DNA of 64,000 nt. Source: Hydra vulgaris. Its lineage: Eukaryota > Cnidaria > Hydrozoa > Anthoathecata > Hydridae. Below, piece after piece: positions 53,812-64,000 of this stretch. Under the pieces are notes generated by a model. It saw only the letters and a program-made list of their open reading frames with translations. It did no database searches and was not told the origin of the DNA. The translations under genes and the position numbers were made by a program. Each line of letters starts with the position of its first letter. The first letter of the stretch is position 1. The stretch is taken from assembly GCF_038396675.1 (NCBI RefSeq), contig NC_088921.1:65872501-65936500 (forward strand), given 5' to 3'.

Positions 53812-55770
53812 TTTTTGAACAGATGATTTATTAGTTAACAAAATAGACTTGATTTGCTCCACTACTCCATTGTAAACAACCTTAGGAACAAACAACTCTT
53901 CCTCACTAAACTCCTCATCGAGATTATTTGAAGTAAATATTAAAACTTTAAAGTTCTGTAAGTTGTTGCTACCATTCAGATTTTTAACACCAATTTGGTA
54001 TTTACCATATTCTAATTGTGCATCTCTATCAACCCCTGGTATAATGGTTAGTCGACTGATGCGCTGATTATTTGGATTTAAGTCAAAAGCCAAATAAGGT
54101 TTTTGAGTAAAATTTTCTTTTTTAGATATATCATTGATACGCTCTATAACAGCATTACTGGGACTCTCTTTAAGTACATTTGTTTCTATAGATTTTGAGA
54201 GTTTTGAATCTATTATCTTGAGAGAAGAATATGAGTTGAAATTAGTACTTGCAATATTATTATTTTCATAAAAAATACCGCTTGACATAGGTATTTTTTC
54301 TTCTGAATGTTTATCTATTTTGTGATTATCTTCTTGGTAAACTTTGATCCCAGATGACTGATCATTAGGTACATAACTACTGTTATCAACTTTTGTATTA
54401 ACAGTGGTTGACTGCTTGTTGTTAGCAGTTTCTTTTAAGTTTCTAACAGAAAACTGAGTTGAATCTAAGCTTTCTTTTTGTAAAACATCTTTTATATCAA
54501 AATTTGAAACTGGTTCTTTAACATCATAATCGTTTACTATAACTTGACCAAGCTTATTGAAGACAATATTTTTTTTCAATTCTGGAGCTGTTCTTGCGTC
54601 AGTTTTATTAAAAACATCATTTTTTATAGATTCTGGAATTGTATTTGCACCAGTTTCATTAAAAATAGTGTTGCTTTTTTTTAACTCTGAAGCTGTGCTT
54701 TCATCAGTTTTATTAAACACAATGTTTTTTTTTAAATCAGGAGTTGCATCAATTTTTACAACACTGATGGGACTATAATTTATGGAAGGTTGCAAACTCA
54801 TTTTTTTTAAAATTTTAACATCTAGCTGTTGGTTTTTAATACTTTTGCTATCTTTTGATGAAACTAATTCAGTTGAAGTTGCAAATTGGCTTGTGCTGAT
54901 TGGGTAGTGTATTACTTCCGGATTTTTTTTCTCTTTAAAATTTAACAGAATTTTATCCTTACTTTTTGTATCAAAATTTGATATTTTATTTAACTGAACA
55001 TTTTCAGAAATAGTTTTTTCCTTTGAAATAGGAAATTTAACTTCTTGTTTGCTAATGTTTAATAAATTCATTTTATCCTCAGGTATATTGTTTGATGTTT
55101 GTTCATTATAAACAGTACCTCTTAGCTTTTTCTCATCTTTCATTAAAAGTTCTTCAAGATTTAGAACAGGCTTTTCTTCAGTATCAACTGGTTGATAAAA
55201 TATCTGGTTACTTAGAGTTTGCATAAATAGACTTTTAGTTCTTCTAATTTTAGTAGGTTTTTTTTCTGGTTTTATAACATCAGATAATATTTCATAACTT
55301 TTTTGGTTGTTTAAACTAATATTATTTTTATTTACATAACTTGAGTCCTTGGCTAAATAATCTAATGAAATGCTGCGATCTAATTTCTTAATTTTTTTAA
55401 CAAAACCTTCTGAATTACTTTCTGATGGACTTTTTGAATAACCAAAATCAAAAAATGAATCAACTTCATTAGAATTTGAAGGTGTAGATTGATTATCTTT
55501 CACTACAACATGTCTTAATTTAATACCCCATAATGATTTAATATCATCTAAATTTGTTGACTCACTGTCACTTTCAACTTTAACTGTTGATGTACTAACT
55601 AACATGTCTTCTTTAGCTAAATCTCGTGATATAATGGCACTACCATACTCTTTAGATAATGACATTTGTTTCTGTAGTTTATTTTGTTGAATTGAACGAG
55701 CATTCTCATTTGTAAAATTAAAAGGCTCCTTCCATTTTGGGTATGATCTTTGAGACACAAATGATGCCAT
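53812..55770 (-). CDS. Candidate host gene: disordered Ser/Lys/Asn-rich protein, main exon
   Basis: A long open frame starts with ATG at 55770 (MASFVSQRSYPKWKEPF) and gives 653 codons to a strong donor, CAAAAA then GTGAGT at 53811. Without splicing it would stop two codons later, at 53803. With the exon at 49015-49314 the protein would be 752 aa. It is low-complexity and rich in Ser, Lys, Asn and Thr, with no signal peptide, membrane segment or known domain. The last 130 residues look more ordered (RLTIIPGVDRDAQLEYGKY, FKVLIFTSNN, FVPKVVYNGVVEQIKSI). Four imperfect repeats of about 18-20 residues with VFNKTD/IFNETG lie near 54540-54770. A TTTAG acceptor about 20 bases before the ATG could serve cis or spliced-leader trans-splicing. 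Function unknown. Confidence 0.65.
54540..54775 (-). repeat. In-frame imperfect repeats (about 54-57 bp, four copies)
   Basis: Successive segments PDLKKNIVFNKTD, ELKKSNTIFNETG, ESIKNDVFNKTD and ELKKNIVFNKLG within the long exon show internal duplication that kept the reading frame. Confidence 0.8.
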
Positions 55771-56019
55771 AGTATAATTAAATGAAACTAAATGTATTTA
55801 AAATGCTTACCTACTGCTTCTTCTCTATAAAACATTGTTATATATTTTTCCTAAAAAATAAATAAAGTATAAATTTAAAAAGAAACAAAATTTTTTTAAA
55901 GATTAAAAAATATAGAACAAAATATGATTAAAAGATAAAATTTTGCAGCATATGATGATATAGTTAGGCACATACTAAAGACAGTATTATCAATGATAGC
56001 AAGTCTATCAACCTTGATA
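55771..56019. other. 5' flank of the minus-strand gene
   Basis: A GTAAGC donor-like site lies near 55811 on the minus strand. It could end an upstream non-coding exon, but the gap to the ATG is too short for an ordinary intron. Confidence 0.4.
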
Positions 56020-56345
56020 TCATTGATAATACTAAAAGCCCTTCTTCTATTAGTTATAAACCTGTTAAATTTACAGGGCGACCATTGATGTCAGATATTG
56101 TTAAGAAAAACTAAAAAAGTTGTCAATTCAAAAAAACACATTTTAGGTACATCTGACTCCAACAAAAAAAATCAAACCAATCTCTTTAGATAAACTGTCT
56201 GAGCAAAATATTTATATATTTGTCTCAAGATTAGATCCTTCTACATCAGAAAATGAGGTAATTGATTGCAATTATGATATTTTAAAAATTGAAAATGATG
56301 ACTCTGTAAAGAGTGAAAAAAAATTAAAAGTTTAGTGGTTATTAC

Positions 56346-56584
56346 TTGTATTATATATCTGCATCTACATTGTATTATATATCTGCGTCTACATTGTATT
56401 ATATATCTGCATCTACATTGTATTATATATCTGCATCTACATTGTATTATATATCTGCATCTACATTGTATTATATATCTGCATCTACATTGTATTATAT
56501 ATTTGCATCTACATTGTATTATATATCTGCATCTACATTGTATTATATATCTGCATCTACATTATATTATATATCTGCATCTGT
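56346..56584. repeat. 24-bp minisatellite, about ten copies
   Basis: The unit CTGCATCTACATTGTATTAT plus ATAT repeats head to tail with very few changes. It lies between the ORF1-like and endonuclease parts of LINE G. Confidence 0.97.
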
Positions 56585-56717
56585 GGATTACACCCAGTTA
56601 AAAAAGTTACTCCTAGTTAAAAACAAAGTTGCTTGTTTAATGTCTACTGAAGCTTGTTTAATTTCTACTGAAGCAGTAAACATATCATATGATATATTAA
56701 TTGGTTGAGAATAGTTA

Positions 56718-56766
56718 TTGATAAAGAATAGCAGTCCCCTTTAGAGGGACTGCTATTCTTTATCAA
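56718..56766. repeat. Perfect 21-bp inverted repeat, 7-nt loop
   Basis: Arms 56718-56738 and 56746-56766 are exact reverse complements. It sits just before the endonuclease part of LINE G. Confidence 0.93.
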
Positions 56767-57554
56767 AAAAATCTAGCAAATGATATTACAATCATTAAAT
56801 CTTTAGAATCTAGAATCACTTGTTTAAAAGTATTAGCCAATTTAGGGTCAATTTTGCTAATAAATGTGTACAAACCAACAAATTATAATGACGAACATTG
56901 TCTTCATAATTATATGGATATATGCACAAAAATAAAATCACTTATAGTGAAAACTGATGCTATGAACACAGTAATTGCTGGCAATTTTAATTGCTATGAA
57001 GTGTCAAGATTCTATGAAGAATTTTCTAATCTTGCTTTAGAAAATAAACTGATTAAATCTGATATCCATCGCCTTGATAATGTCTACACATATTTCAGCA
57101 ATGATAATTCTATTTCTTCGTGCTTGGACCACATTCTATGCAGTCCAATGATTGATAATTTAATTATATCTATATCAGTTTTAAATAATGTTATTGCATC
57201 AGACTAAAAACCATTAGCATTTCTGATTTCTTGCTCATTATCAAACTCATCTAAAACTCTCAACTGGCAAATTTGTGACAAAGCCACCTTATCACATGAA
57301 GAAAAAGTAAACTTTTTATTAAAATCTGTATATGTACTACTCTATCTACTTACTGAAAATATACCAAATGGCTACAACACAACTTACGATATTGACTTAC
57401 TCTATAACAACATCATAAATATTATACAATCTATACAATCCATACCTAATTGTAATTTTAAATATAAAAATCATGAATATATTACTACAGGTTGGAATGA
57501 CTATGTTAAAGATAAACACTGTTGTTTCAGAAATTGCTAGATATTGGGTTACCC

Positions 57555-57621
57555 AAACTTGTTTATTTGCTTGCATTTTGGTAAAGTATTTTGCTTTACC
57601 AAAATGCAAGCAAACAAGTTT
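57555..57621. repeat. Inverted repeat, 28-bp arms with a 4-nt bulge
   Basis: Arms 57555-57586 and 57594-57621 pair around the loop TATTTTG, with one 4-base bulge in the left arm. It replaces part of the RT region of LINE G. Confidence 0.9.
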
Positions 57622-58698
57622 TTTTCTAACATCAAGCAAAATGTTAGAAAAAAAAAATCAGACAGTTTTGGAGTTGGAAATAGTGCTCATCAAGGAAGCA
57701 CATTGTTGCTGTTTCTATTTAACTTTTACATACACAATTTGATTTTATCAATCTCAAACCTACATATTGGATGTAATATAGGTGGCATCTTCATGAATGC
57801 ATTGGCTTACACTGATGATATGGTTCTAATTGCACCTTCTTGGTTTTCTCTTCAAAAACTAATTAGCTTTACAAATAAGGAGTCTTCTTTAATTTACATG
57901 TCTTTTAATACCAAGAAAACTGTATGTATGGTGTTTAATCCAACTCAAAAATCAAAAATTATATCAAACTCCTTCTCAGAATTATGTATAACAGGCTTTT
58001 GTTTAATCTTTTAAATAACTTGGTCATATAATTAAAAAATGACCTAACTGATGATCTTGATATAACCAAGGAGGTTAATGATTTTTACACACATATGAAT
58101 ATTCTAATTAGACACTTTCATTTATGCTCTACCAGAGTAAAGGTTAAATTGTTTAAACCATATTGCATTTGTTTATATGGTGCTCCTCTGTGGCAAAATT
58201 GTAATGATAAAACAATGGCACTCCTTCAGTATTGCTACAACAAATGTGCTAAAATGTTTTTTGATTACAACAAGTATGATAGTATATCTCTCATGCTTTT
58301 AGAGCGCAGATTACCATCTTTTTATACAATTATCTTAAACTACAGACATGCTTTTCGTAATCAGTTGATGGGTTGTACCTTAGTGAATAATTCCATGCAT
58401 TCACTTATCTAATTTTAAGATAATATTTTTTATTTAAAAACTATTATATTTTACTATGTTTTAATAACTAACTAAATTGTTCATGTTTGTTAGTAAAGAA
58501 AATATTTTATAAACTCGTTGCTCCCAAGTTAAGGGCTGGGTGGGCCCAAAATTAGAGTTTTTTGTTCCCAAACTCCAATTACCCCAATTCTTTGCAAAAC
58601 ATTCTTTTTTGATATAAGCATAAAAATACAAAAGTTTGGAGTTTGCACAATGCCTGTAAGTGTCAAAACTCAAATATCTGAAAATCCAGTGTACACCA

Positions 58699-58801
<103 letters not shown>

Positions 58802-58816
58802 GCAGCGTGGAAAATA

Positions 58817-58847
58817 ACGGGCGGTCTTTGGTCACTGACCGCCCGAA
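58817..58847. promoter_or_regulatory. Subterminal palindrome, probable transposase binding site
   Basis: CGGGCGGTC and GACCGCCCG face each other about 11 bases apart directly inside the left terminal repeat. Related GACCG motifs occur at 58898-58910 and beside the right end. Subterminal repeats of this type bind transposase in several hAT elements; here the role is inferred. Confidence 0.55.
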
Positions 58848-60048
58848 ACGAATGAATATGCTATTTTGACCTCTCAAAACGAATTCTTCCCGGTGAAGGT
58901 TGACCGGTTGAAAAAAAAGAAGAGTTATATAAGATTTGACAAATTATCAAGATGTCTTTAAAAATGCATTTACTGAAATTTCATAAAATGTAAATCTTTG
59001 GAAAAAGCTTCTAAAATAATTTTATCGTTTGTACGCTACTTTAAATCGCTTTGTTAGTGAGTATTATAAATAACGTAAACTATTGATTTTTTTTGCTTCA
59101 CTTATTAAGACTAATTTCATTTTACTGGTGGTGAAATCCATAACTACTTTTTTTATAAATGAATGAAGTTCTTATTTTATTACTGTTTTAATAATAGTAT
59201 AATATTAATTGAGAACATTTTTTTATTCCTACATTTTATTTAAATTTTCTTTACATCATTTTACTTATTTTTCTTTTTTTCTACCTTTTGCTTTTAAATT
59301 TTACCTTTTGCTGCCAATTGCAATGAAAAAATACCTTTATTTTTTATTTTTAGTTTAATTTATCCGTAGTCAACAAAACTTACAAATTATCGACTAAAAG
59401 CCGCACACCAAGCCCTTCTGTGATGAAAATAAATTTCTTAGATTTCAATTAGTTAACACTCCGGAAAATAGAAAGTTCGTATTTGAAATTGTCGAGGCTC
59501 TTATGTTCTCTATTTTAAAGACTCTTGGTTCGGTTGACGCTGAGTGACTGAGAAGTTAACTTTAATATTTAGATAAATTTAAAATTACCAAATGCGCGTT
59601 TGCTTTTTTTTTTCTACTATTAAAATTTAAAAGATATATATACTGTAGTATAAAGTTTCGTTTTAAGTAACTTAAATAATTTTGATAGTAATTCATAAAA
59701 CGATTTTATAAAATCAAAAAATTTTATAGTTTATAAAATGATTTTAAATAAAAATGAATGAAAGATATAAAATGATACAAATGAGATATAAAATGTGCAA
59801 TCATTTTTCTTTTTCAACGTCGGTAACGACTGAAGTTCTTATTTAACCATTATTTAAAATCAAAGTATGTAGCTACGAACATTTTCTCCTTTTTTTTCAT
59901 TCATTTTTCTCGTAACCTTTTCCCTCAATTTCTGAAGTCATAGCAATGAATGAGTTTTTTTAAATAAGTTTCAAATTAACAATTGCGAATTTGAACATTT
60001 TTTATATTACTAAATTGTAAGAGAATCGTCAAACATCAGCACTTCAAA

Positions 60049-62580
60049 ATGGAGGCGACTAAAAAGAGACAAACAACACTTTCATTTTTAACACAAGCAG
60101 GATCGGAATTAAAACCACCTGTTGAAAAGAAGAAAAAACTCAATAGTAGAAAATTACAGCTAACAACAGCTCAAAAATGGGTAAACACTACTCTTGCAAA
60201 ATATAATGCAAATGAATGGCTAGAGATATTATATAATGGAAACTATGTTACAGCATTACAATGCACTGTATGTCGTCAGTATACTAAACAAATTGATATT
60301 TATAAAGGATATACGCCAGAATGGGGAAGCGATGAAGGTAGTTGTAGGATACAGCACAGTGCCGCAGTTGATCATGCAAATGGTTTGCCACATCAAAGAG
60401 CCTACGAATTAGCAATGAAAAGTAAAGGAATGGATGTAAGCGAACGAAATGATAAATTAAGCAACCTGCAGAAAGAAATGCGGCAAACTGATATTTTATC
60501 GGGCCTGAAAACCATGACCACGAAAGATCTAAATTTAACAAAAAAAAAATTTGAGGTAGCATACTTTATTGCCAAAGAAGAGCTTCCGCTTAGCGTATAC
60601 CCTAAAATACTACGTTTGGAAGAAAATCATGGTGTAGAGTTTGGCCAAGCATATAGAAATAAAATAACTTGTGGAACTTTTATTGATTACATTGGATTGA
60701 GTTTGTCAAATATTCTCAGAAATAAGTTGAAAACACGAAATTACTTCAGTATTTTAATTGATGCATCAACAGATGTATCTGCAATTGAAAAAGAAGCTAT
60801 ATTTATTATCAGTTTCGATCCTACTCCAATAGGAAAGACCGAGATATGCGTTGAGTGTTCTTTTCTTTCTATTTCTGATCTTGAACATGGAACATCTGAA
60901 GGAGTTTTCAATAAAATTAGTCAATCCCTTGAATCAGAAGGTATCGAAAATTTTAAAACTAAATTAGTTGGTTTTGGTGCTGATGGCGCAGCTGTAAATA
61001 GAGGAAGTAGAACAAGTGTAAATGTATTACTTCAGAAAGAAATTCCATGGGTAACTTTTGGTTGGTGTGTTGCACATCGCCTTGAGTTAGCGTTAAAAAA
61101 TAAATTTGCACAAATGAAAGCGTTTAATGATGTCAATAACATCATTTTGAAAATGTATAACATTTATAAAAAATCCCCAAAAAAGTTACGACAGTTAGGA
61201 AACCTTGTTGCTATCCTTGAAGAGGGTAATTCATTTGACATTGCAGGTATTCGCCCCAAAAAAGCATCAGGTATATTGGATTTTTTTTTCAATTTTAACT
61301 ATAAAAAATACTTTATAAAATAATATACTTTATTAGATGCTGGTTTTTTATACAAAAGTTCTTTATAAAACAGTATTTTGAGCAATAAAAACTTTTTATA
61401 AAATAAAATACTTGTGCAATAATAAATAGGAACACGATGGATTGCACATAAAATTCAAGCACTTGAGATGATCTTAGACAAATATGGAGTATATATGAAA
61501 CATCTCGAAAACATGACTGCAGATTTCAGTTTTACTCAAGCAGAAAGAGCAAAGTTTAAAGGGTATCATCAGCAATGGAATCATGGACGAATACCGCTTT
61601 ATATAGCATTATTCATAGAAGTTTTATCGCCAGCAAAGTTGTTATCTTTATCTTTTCAAAGCAACGAAATTGATTCCGTAGCATCATCTGGATTTATTGA
61701 ACAAACTAAAAAACAGTTAAGTCGCTTGAAGAAAAAAGAATTTAATGATTTACCAACTGTCAAACGTTTCCTTGCAAAAGTAAAAAACAACACTGGTAAG
61801 TATTCATTCCAGGATGTTGAGCTTCATGACTTTACAAACGCACTAACTTTAGTTAAGAATTCGAAATCAATGATTGTATCGTTAATTGCCGAATCCATAG
61901 AAGAGCGTTTGGAAACACAAAATACAGTTCCTGATATGTATGGAATGTTAATCCTAAACACTGGTAGCTGGTTTCAAAATAACACCAATAATTCATTTGC
62001 CGATGATAACATCGAAAAATTGTATGACTTTTATAATATGCCGTTACGTAATGCTGGCTTCACTGGGAGTGTAAATAATATGTTAGATGCTTGGCATAAC
62101 TTAGTTGATTACACTGTCAAATATTTGGCACCAGATAAAACTGAGTACCGTAAAGTATGGTATCAAATTTTTTCGAGTTCTATGAAAAAAGATTGGAGTC
62201 CAGTTCTACTTCTTGTTGAATTGTTGTTCGTATTGCCTGTTTCGAATGGAAAGGTTGAGCGTCTTTTTTCTCTTATGAATAGAATTAAAACTGACACAAG
62301 AAATCGCTTAACTGAAAAACGGCTCAATAATTTAATTCGGGTGTGTACTGATGAAACAAATAGTGGAGAATTTGATGTGAATCCTGCCATTGAATTATGG
62401 GCCGAAGATACGTTGCGAAGGCCTACACAAGAAAGTCGAAAAACTTATTCAAAAAAAGAAAAGAAAAAAACAACTATAAAAACATTAATTGATTTAGAAT
62501 CGTCATCAGACGAGTCTTTAGATTTAAAATTGTCTTTCGATGAAACTTTGGATAATGAATCAGATGAAACGTATATCTAA
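60049..62580 (+). CDS. hAT-family transposase, two exons, 790 aa
   Basis: Exon 1 is 60049-61270 and exon 2 is 61430-62580. The junction CATCAG then GTATAT, and AATAG then GAACACG, restores the conserved hAT segment GTRWIAHKIQALE, so the 159-bp intron is well supported. Seen in order: a Lys-rich start (MEATKKRQTTLSFL), a TTF/BED-like Cys/His finger (LQCTVC with later His), a catalytic-domain Asp region (LIDASTDVSAIEKEA), a second Asp region (VGFGADGAAVNRG), the CxxH motif (WCVAHRLELAL), the insertion domain, and the C-terminal dimerisation block (LPVSNGKVERLFSLMNRIKT). An acidic tail closes it. It resembles the hAT relatives of ZNF862/KIAA1586-type proteins. No inactivating change is visible, so it may encode working transposase. 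It acts in the nucleus on its own element ends. Confidence 0.92.
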
Positions 62581-62981
62581 AAACATCTTTAAAAAAACAT
62601 TTTTAAGTTATATAAAACTTTGTTTTTTGTAACTTAGGCAATTATTATAGTTGTATTACATAAAACGATACTTGATTAAGTATTCAGTTTAAATTTTTTT
62701 GATATAACATAAAAATGTGTATTTTTTATTTTTTTAAAAAATAGAATACAAATAAAAAAGGAATACGAGTTCGTTCATTTTAAAGTATCAAGTTATTGTT
62801 TTATTTACAAAGTTTCGTCATGCAAACGTAATTCGTCATGCAAATGTAATTGCTACGTTAAAAATTTAAACCAAAATAAAAATTAAAATTTTGACCGCCC
62901 AATAAAAACAACTGACCGTCAATTTTATGTATTAGCCGGTCAGTTTGACCGCTCGCCTTTGATTTCTTATTTTCCACGCTG

Positions 62982-62988
62982 TATATAC

Positions 62989-63020
<32 letters not shown>
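62982..63020. repeat. Short (TA)n tract after the hAT element
   Basis: TATATACATATATATAT sequence directly after the right hAT terminus; the continuation of the TA-rich target. Confidence 0.85.
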
Positions 63021-63021
<1 letters not shown>

Positions 63022-63360
63022 GTTCTATAGATTGTTGCATTTAGAAGTACGGAAGGAAAAAAATGATTCTTATGCCAACAAATACATCACTTTTAATTAT
63101 TTTTGACTTTCTTCCAACATTTGCGTGTTGTCAGAAAGTTAAAACCATTAATTTAATTACAAACTAATCGTTTTTTAGAAAAACCACAAAAACGCAAATT
63201 TAATTGACCAGAATGTTATTAAAAACATTCTGAATGTTTTTAAAACATTCTGAATGTTTTTAAAACATTCTGAATGTTTTTAATAATATAAACAATGTTT
63301 TTGTTTTTATTTTTTTTAATAAAATGTTTTTATTTTTATTTTTTTTACTGTAAATCATAC
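63021..63360. other. AT-rich spacer with small tandem repeats
   Basis: AAAACATTCTGAATGTTTTT recurs three times at about 63222-63282; each unit is itself palindromic. No gene seen. Confidence 0.6.
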
Positions 63361-63365
63361 ACGGA

Positions 63366-63530
63366 GCGTTGCTACATCGACTATCTTATAGCCTGACTTG
63401 CAACAAAGTGCTGCTACATCGACTGACAAATAGCCTGACTCGCAAAGAAATGTTACTACATCGACTATCTTATAGCCTGACTCGCAAGGGAGTGCTGCTA
63501 CATCGACTGAGGGTTTGGTTGGGGCAGGCA
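63366..63530. repeat. 42-bp tandem repeat, nearly four copies
   Basis: The unit GCTACATCGACT plus ATCTTATAGCCTGACTCGCA with a variable remainder repeats with a 42-bp period. It is open in one plus-strand frame ([12 protein letters not shown]), but nothing supports translation. Confidence 0.9.
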
Positions 63531-63634
63531 GTCTATCAAGTAATAAAAAAAAAAAAATTCCGGTCTTGCATTTTAATTTTTACTTTTTGTCAACAAAATA
63601 TAGAAAAACTTTCTGACAACCAGTTAGGGGTTAT

Positions 63635-63639
63635 ATATG

Positions 63640-63716
<77 letters not shown>
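63635..63716. repeat. (TA)n microsatellite, about 80 bp
   Basis: Pure TA repeat ending at the left end of the terminal MITE. Confidence 0.95.
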
Positions 63717-63717
<1 letters not shown>

Positions 63718-63987
63718 AGCCCTCAGAATTAGGAAATAAAGGCCAGCAATAATTTGCTGACCTTAATCTGCATGAGGTCGGCACCAACCTCATACAGATT
63801 TAAGTCGGCAAAATATTTGTTGGCAGAAAAAATGTAAAACAAAGGTTTGACCATAAAACATAGAAACAAGGTCAGCAATTTTTTTGCCAACCTCAATTGC
63901 TTCTAGGTTGGCAGTTAGGTCGGCATTGCTAAATGCCAACCCTAATTGGGTTGGCATTTAGCAATGCCGACCTAACTGCGAGGGTTA
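63717..63987. mobile_element. MITE with a 32-bp perfect terminal hairpin
   Basis: The left end CAGCCCTCAGAATTAGG resembles the inverse of the right end (AACCCTCGCAGTTAGG). AGGTCGGCA and TTGGCA motifs recur in both orientations throughout. At the right, arms 63911-63942 and 63948-63979 are exact reverse complements around a 5-nt loop. The left end abuts (TA)n. Non-coding; hAT-type assignment is a guess from the CAG start. Confidence 0.65.
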
Positions 63988-64000
63988 ATATACAGAGTCT

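Larger units (their letters stand above)
56020..58430 (+). mobile_element. Decayed LINE, copy G (second family)
   Basis: Plus-strand pieces in LINE order. An ORF1-like end is near 56175-56335 (NIYIFVSRLDPSTSENEV). An endonuclease is at 56854-57207 (INVYKPTNYND, IAGNFNCYEV, LDHILCSP) with a shifted continuation. An RT core is at 57620-58010 (HQGSTLLLFLFNFYIHNLI, ALAYTDDMVLIAPSW, FNTKKTVCMVFNP) and a C-terminal part runs to 58412. It differs clearly from families 1 and CR1-E: the active site reads YTDD with MVLIAPS. A minisatellite and two hairpins interrupt it. Confidence 0.8.
58803..62981 (+). mobile_element. Apparently intact hAT transposon, 4.18 kb
   Basis: The inverted termini CAGCGTGGAAAATAA (58803-58817) and its exact complement (62967-62981) bound a two-exon transposase without stops. 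Both ends lie in TA-rich repeats; the flanking octamers TATTTATG and TATATACA match at five of eight positions. GACCG-containing motifs cluster beneath both ends (58818-58911 and 62890-62956), including the palindromic CGGGCGGTC/GACCGCCCG pair, and are likely transposase binding sites. The long non-coding stretch at 58912-60048 shows no other gene. Confidence 0.92.

Noticed and set aside
63366..63530. Repeat-protein gene with [12 protein letters not shown] units
   Set aside because: The 42-bp period is a multiple of three, which keeps the frame open by chance; no start context, splice sites or homology.

Overview
This is a eukaryotic, very AT-rich window, most likely from a cnidarian and probably Hydra. 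Evidence seen: three candidate genes built from exons with GT/AG junctions, long (TA)n and (AAT)n microsatellites, and transposable elements covering most of the sequence (CR1/jockey-type LINEs, hAT, P/THAP, mariner, Tc1, Penelope-like, MITEs, a tRNA-derived SINE). The Hydra assignment is inference from this transposon mix and base composition; no single-copy marker gene confirms it.

Layout. 290-4193: a decayed LINE (family 1, copy A) split by about 1.3 kb of unrelated DNA. 5138-9451 (+): the clearest host gene, three exons joined in phase to a predicted 904-aa disordered, basic protein ending in a PDZ-ligand-like tail. 10888-11852: a mariner remnant ending in a (TA)n tract. 13171-13862 (-): the 3' half of a Tc1 element fused to LINE DNA. 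13863-21815 (-): a nest of CR1-type LINEs in which one element (E, with ORF1 and ORF2) splits another (F plus D), and E itself carries a tRNA-derived SINE with a target-site duplication. 22589-29282 (+): a THAP9/P-type transposase pseudogene containing an almost intact family-1 LINE (24137-27816, one stop codon). 29731-33389 (+): a decayed transposase that appears to fuse an OTU-like domain to a TTF/DUF4371/hAT-dimerisation transposase. 35840-41118: a 5.28-kb DNA transposon with near-identical 253/254-bp terminal inverted repeats and a four-exon transposase on the minus strand, broken by only two stops and one frameshift; I could not place its superfamily. 41500-46280: hAT-type MITEs (one with a perfect 8-bp duplication) and a decayed BED-type hAT with a foldback MITE inside. 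46500-46800 (-): Penelope-like reverse transcriptase remnant. 49015-55770 (-): second candidate host gene, a 653-codon exon with a consensus donor and a possible 99-aa last exon, with LINE and transposase debris in the intron between them. 56020-58430 (+): another decayed LINE, with a 24-bp minisatellite. 58803-62981: an apparently intact hAT element with 15-bp inverted termini and a two-exon transposase of 790 aa. 63360-63987: tandem repeats and a hairpin-ended MITE.

Apart from the two host-gene candidates, the genes do not form a pathway; the window is an accessory, transposon-filled stretch. Recurrent themes are nested insertion, transposon ends lying directly against (TA)n tracts, and several near-perfect short-loop inverted repeats.
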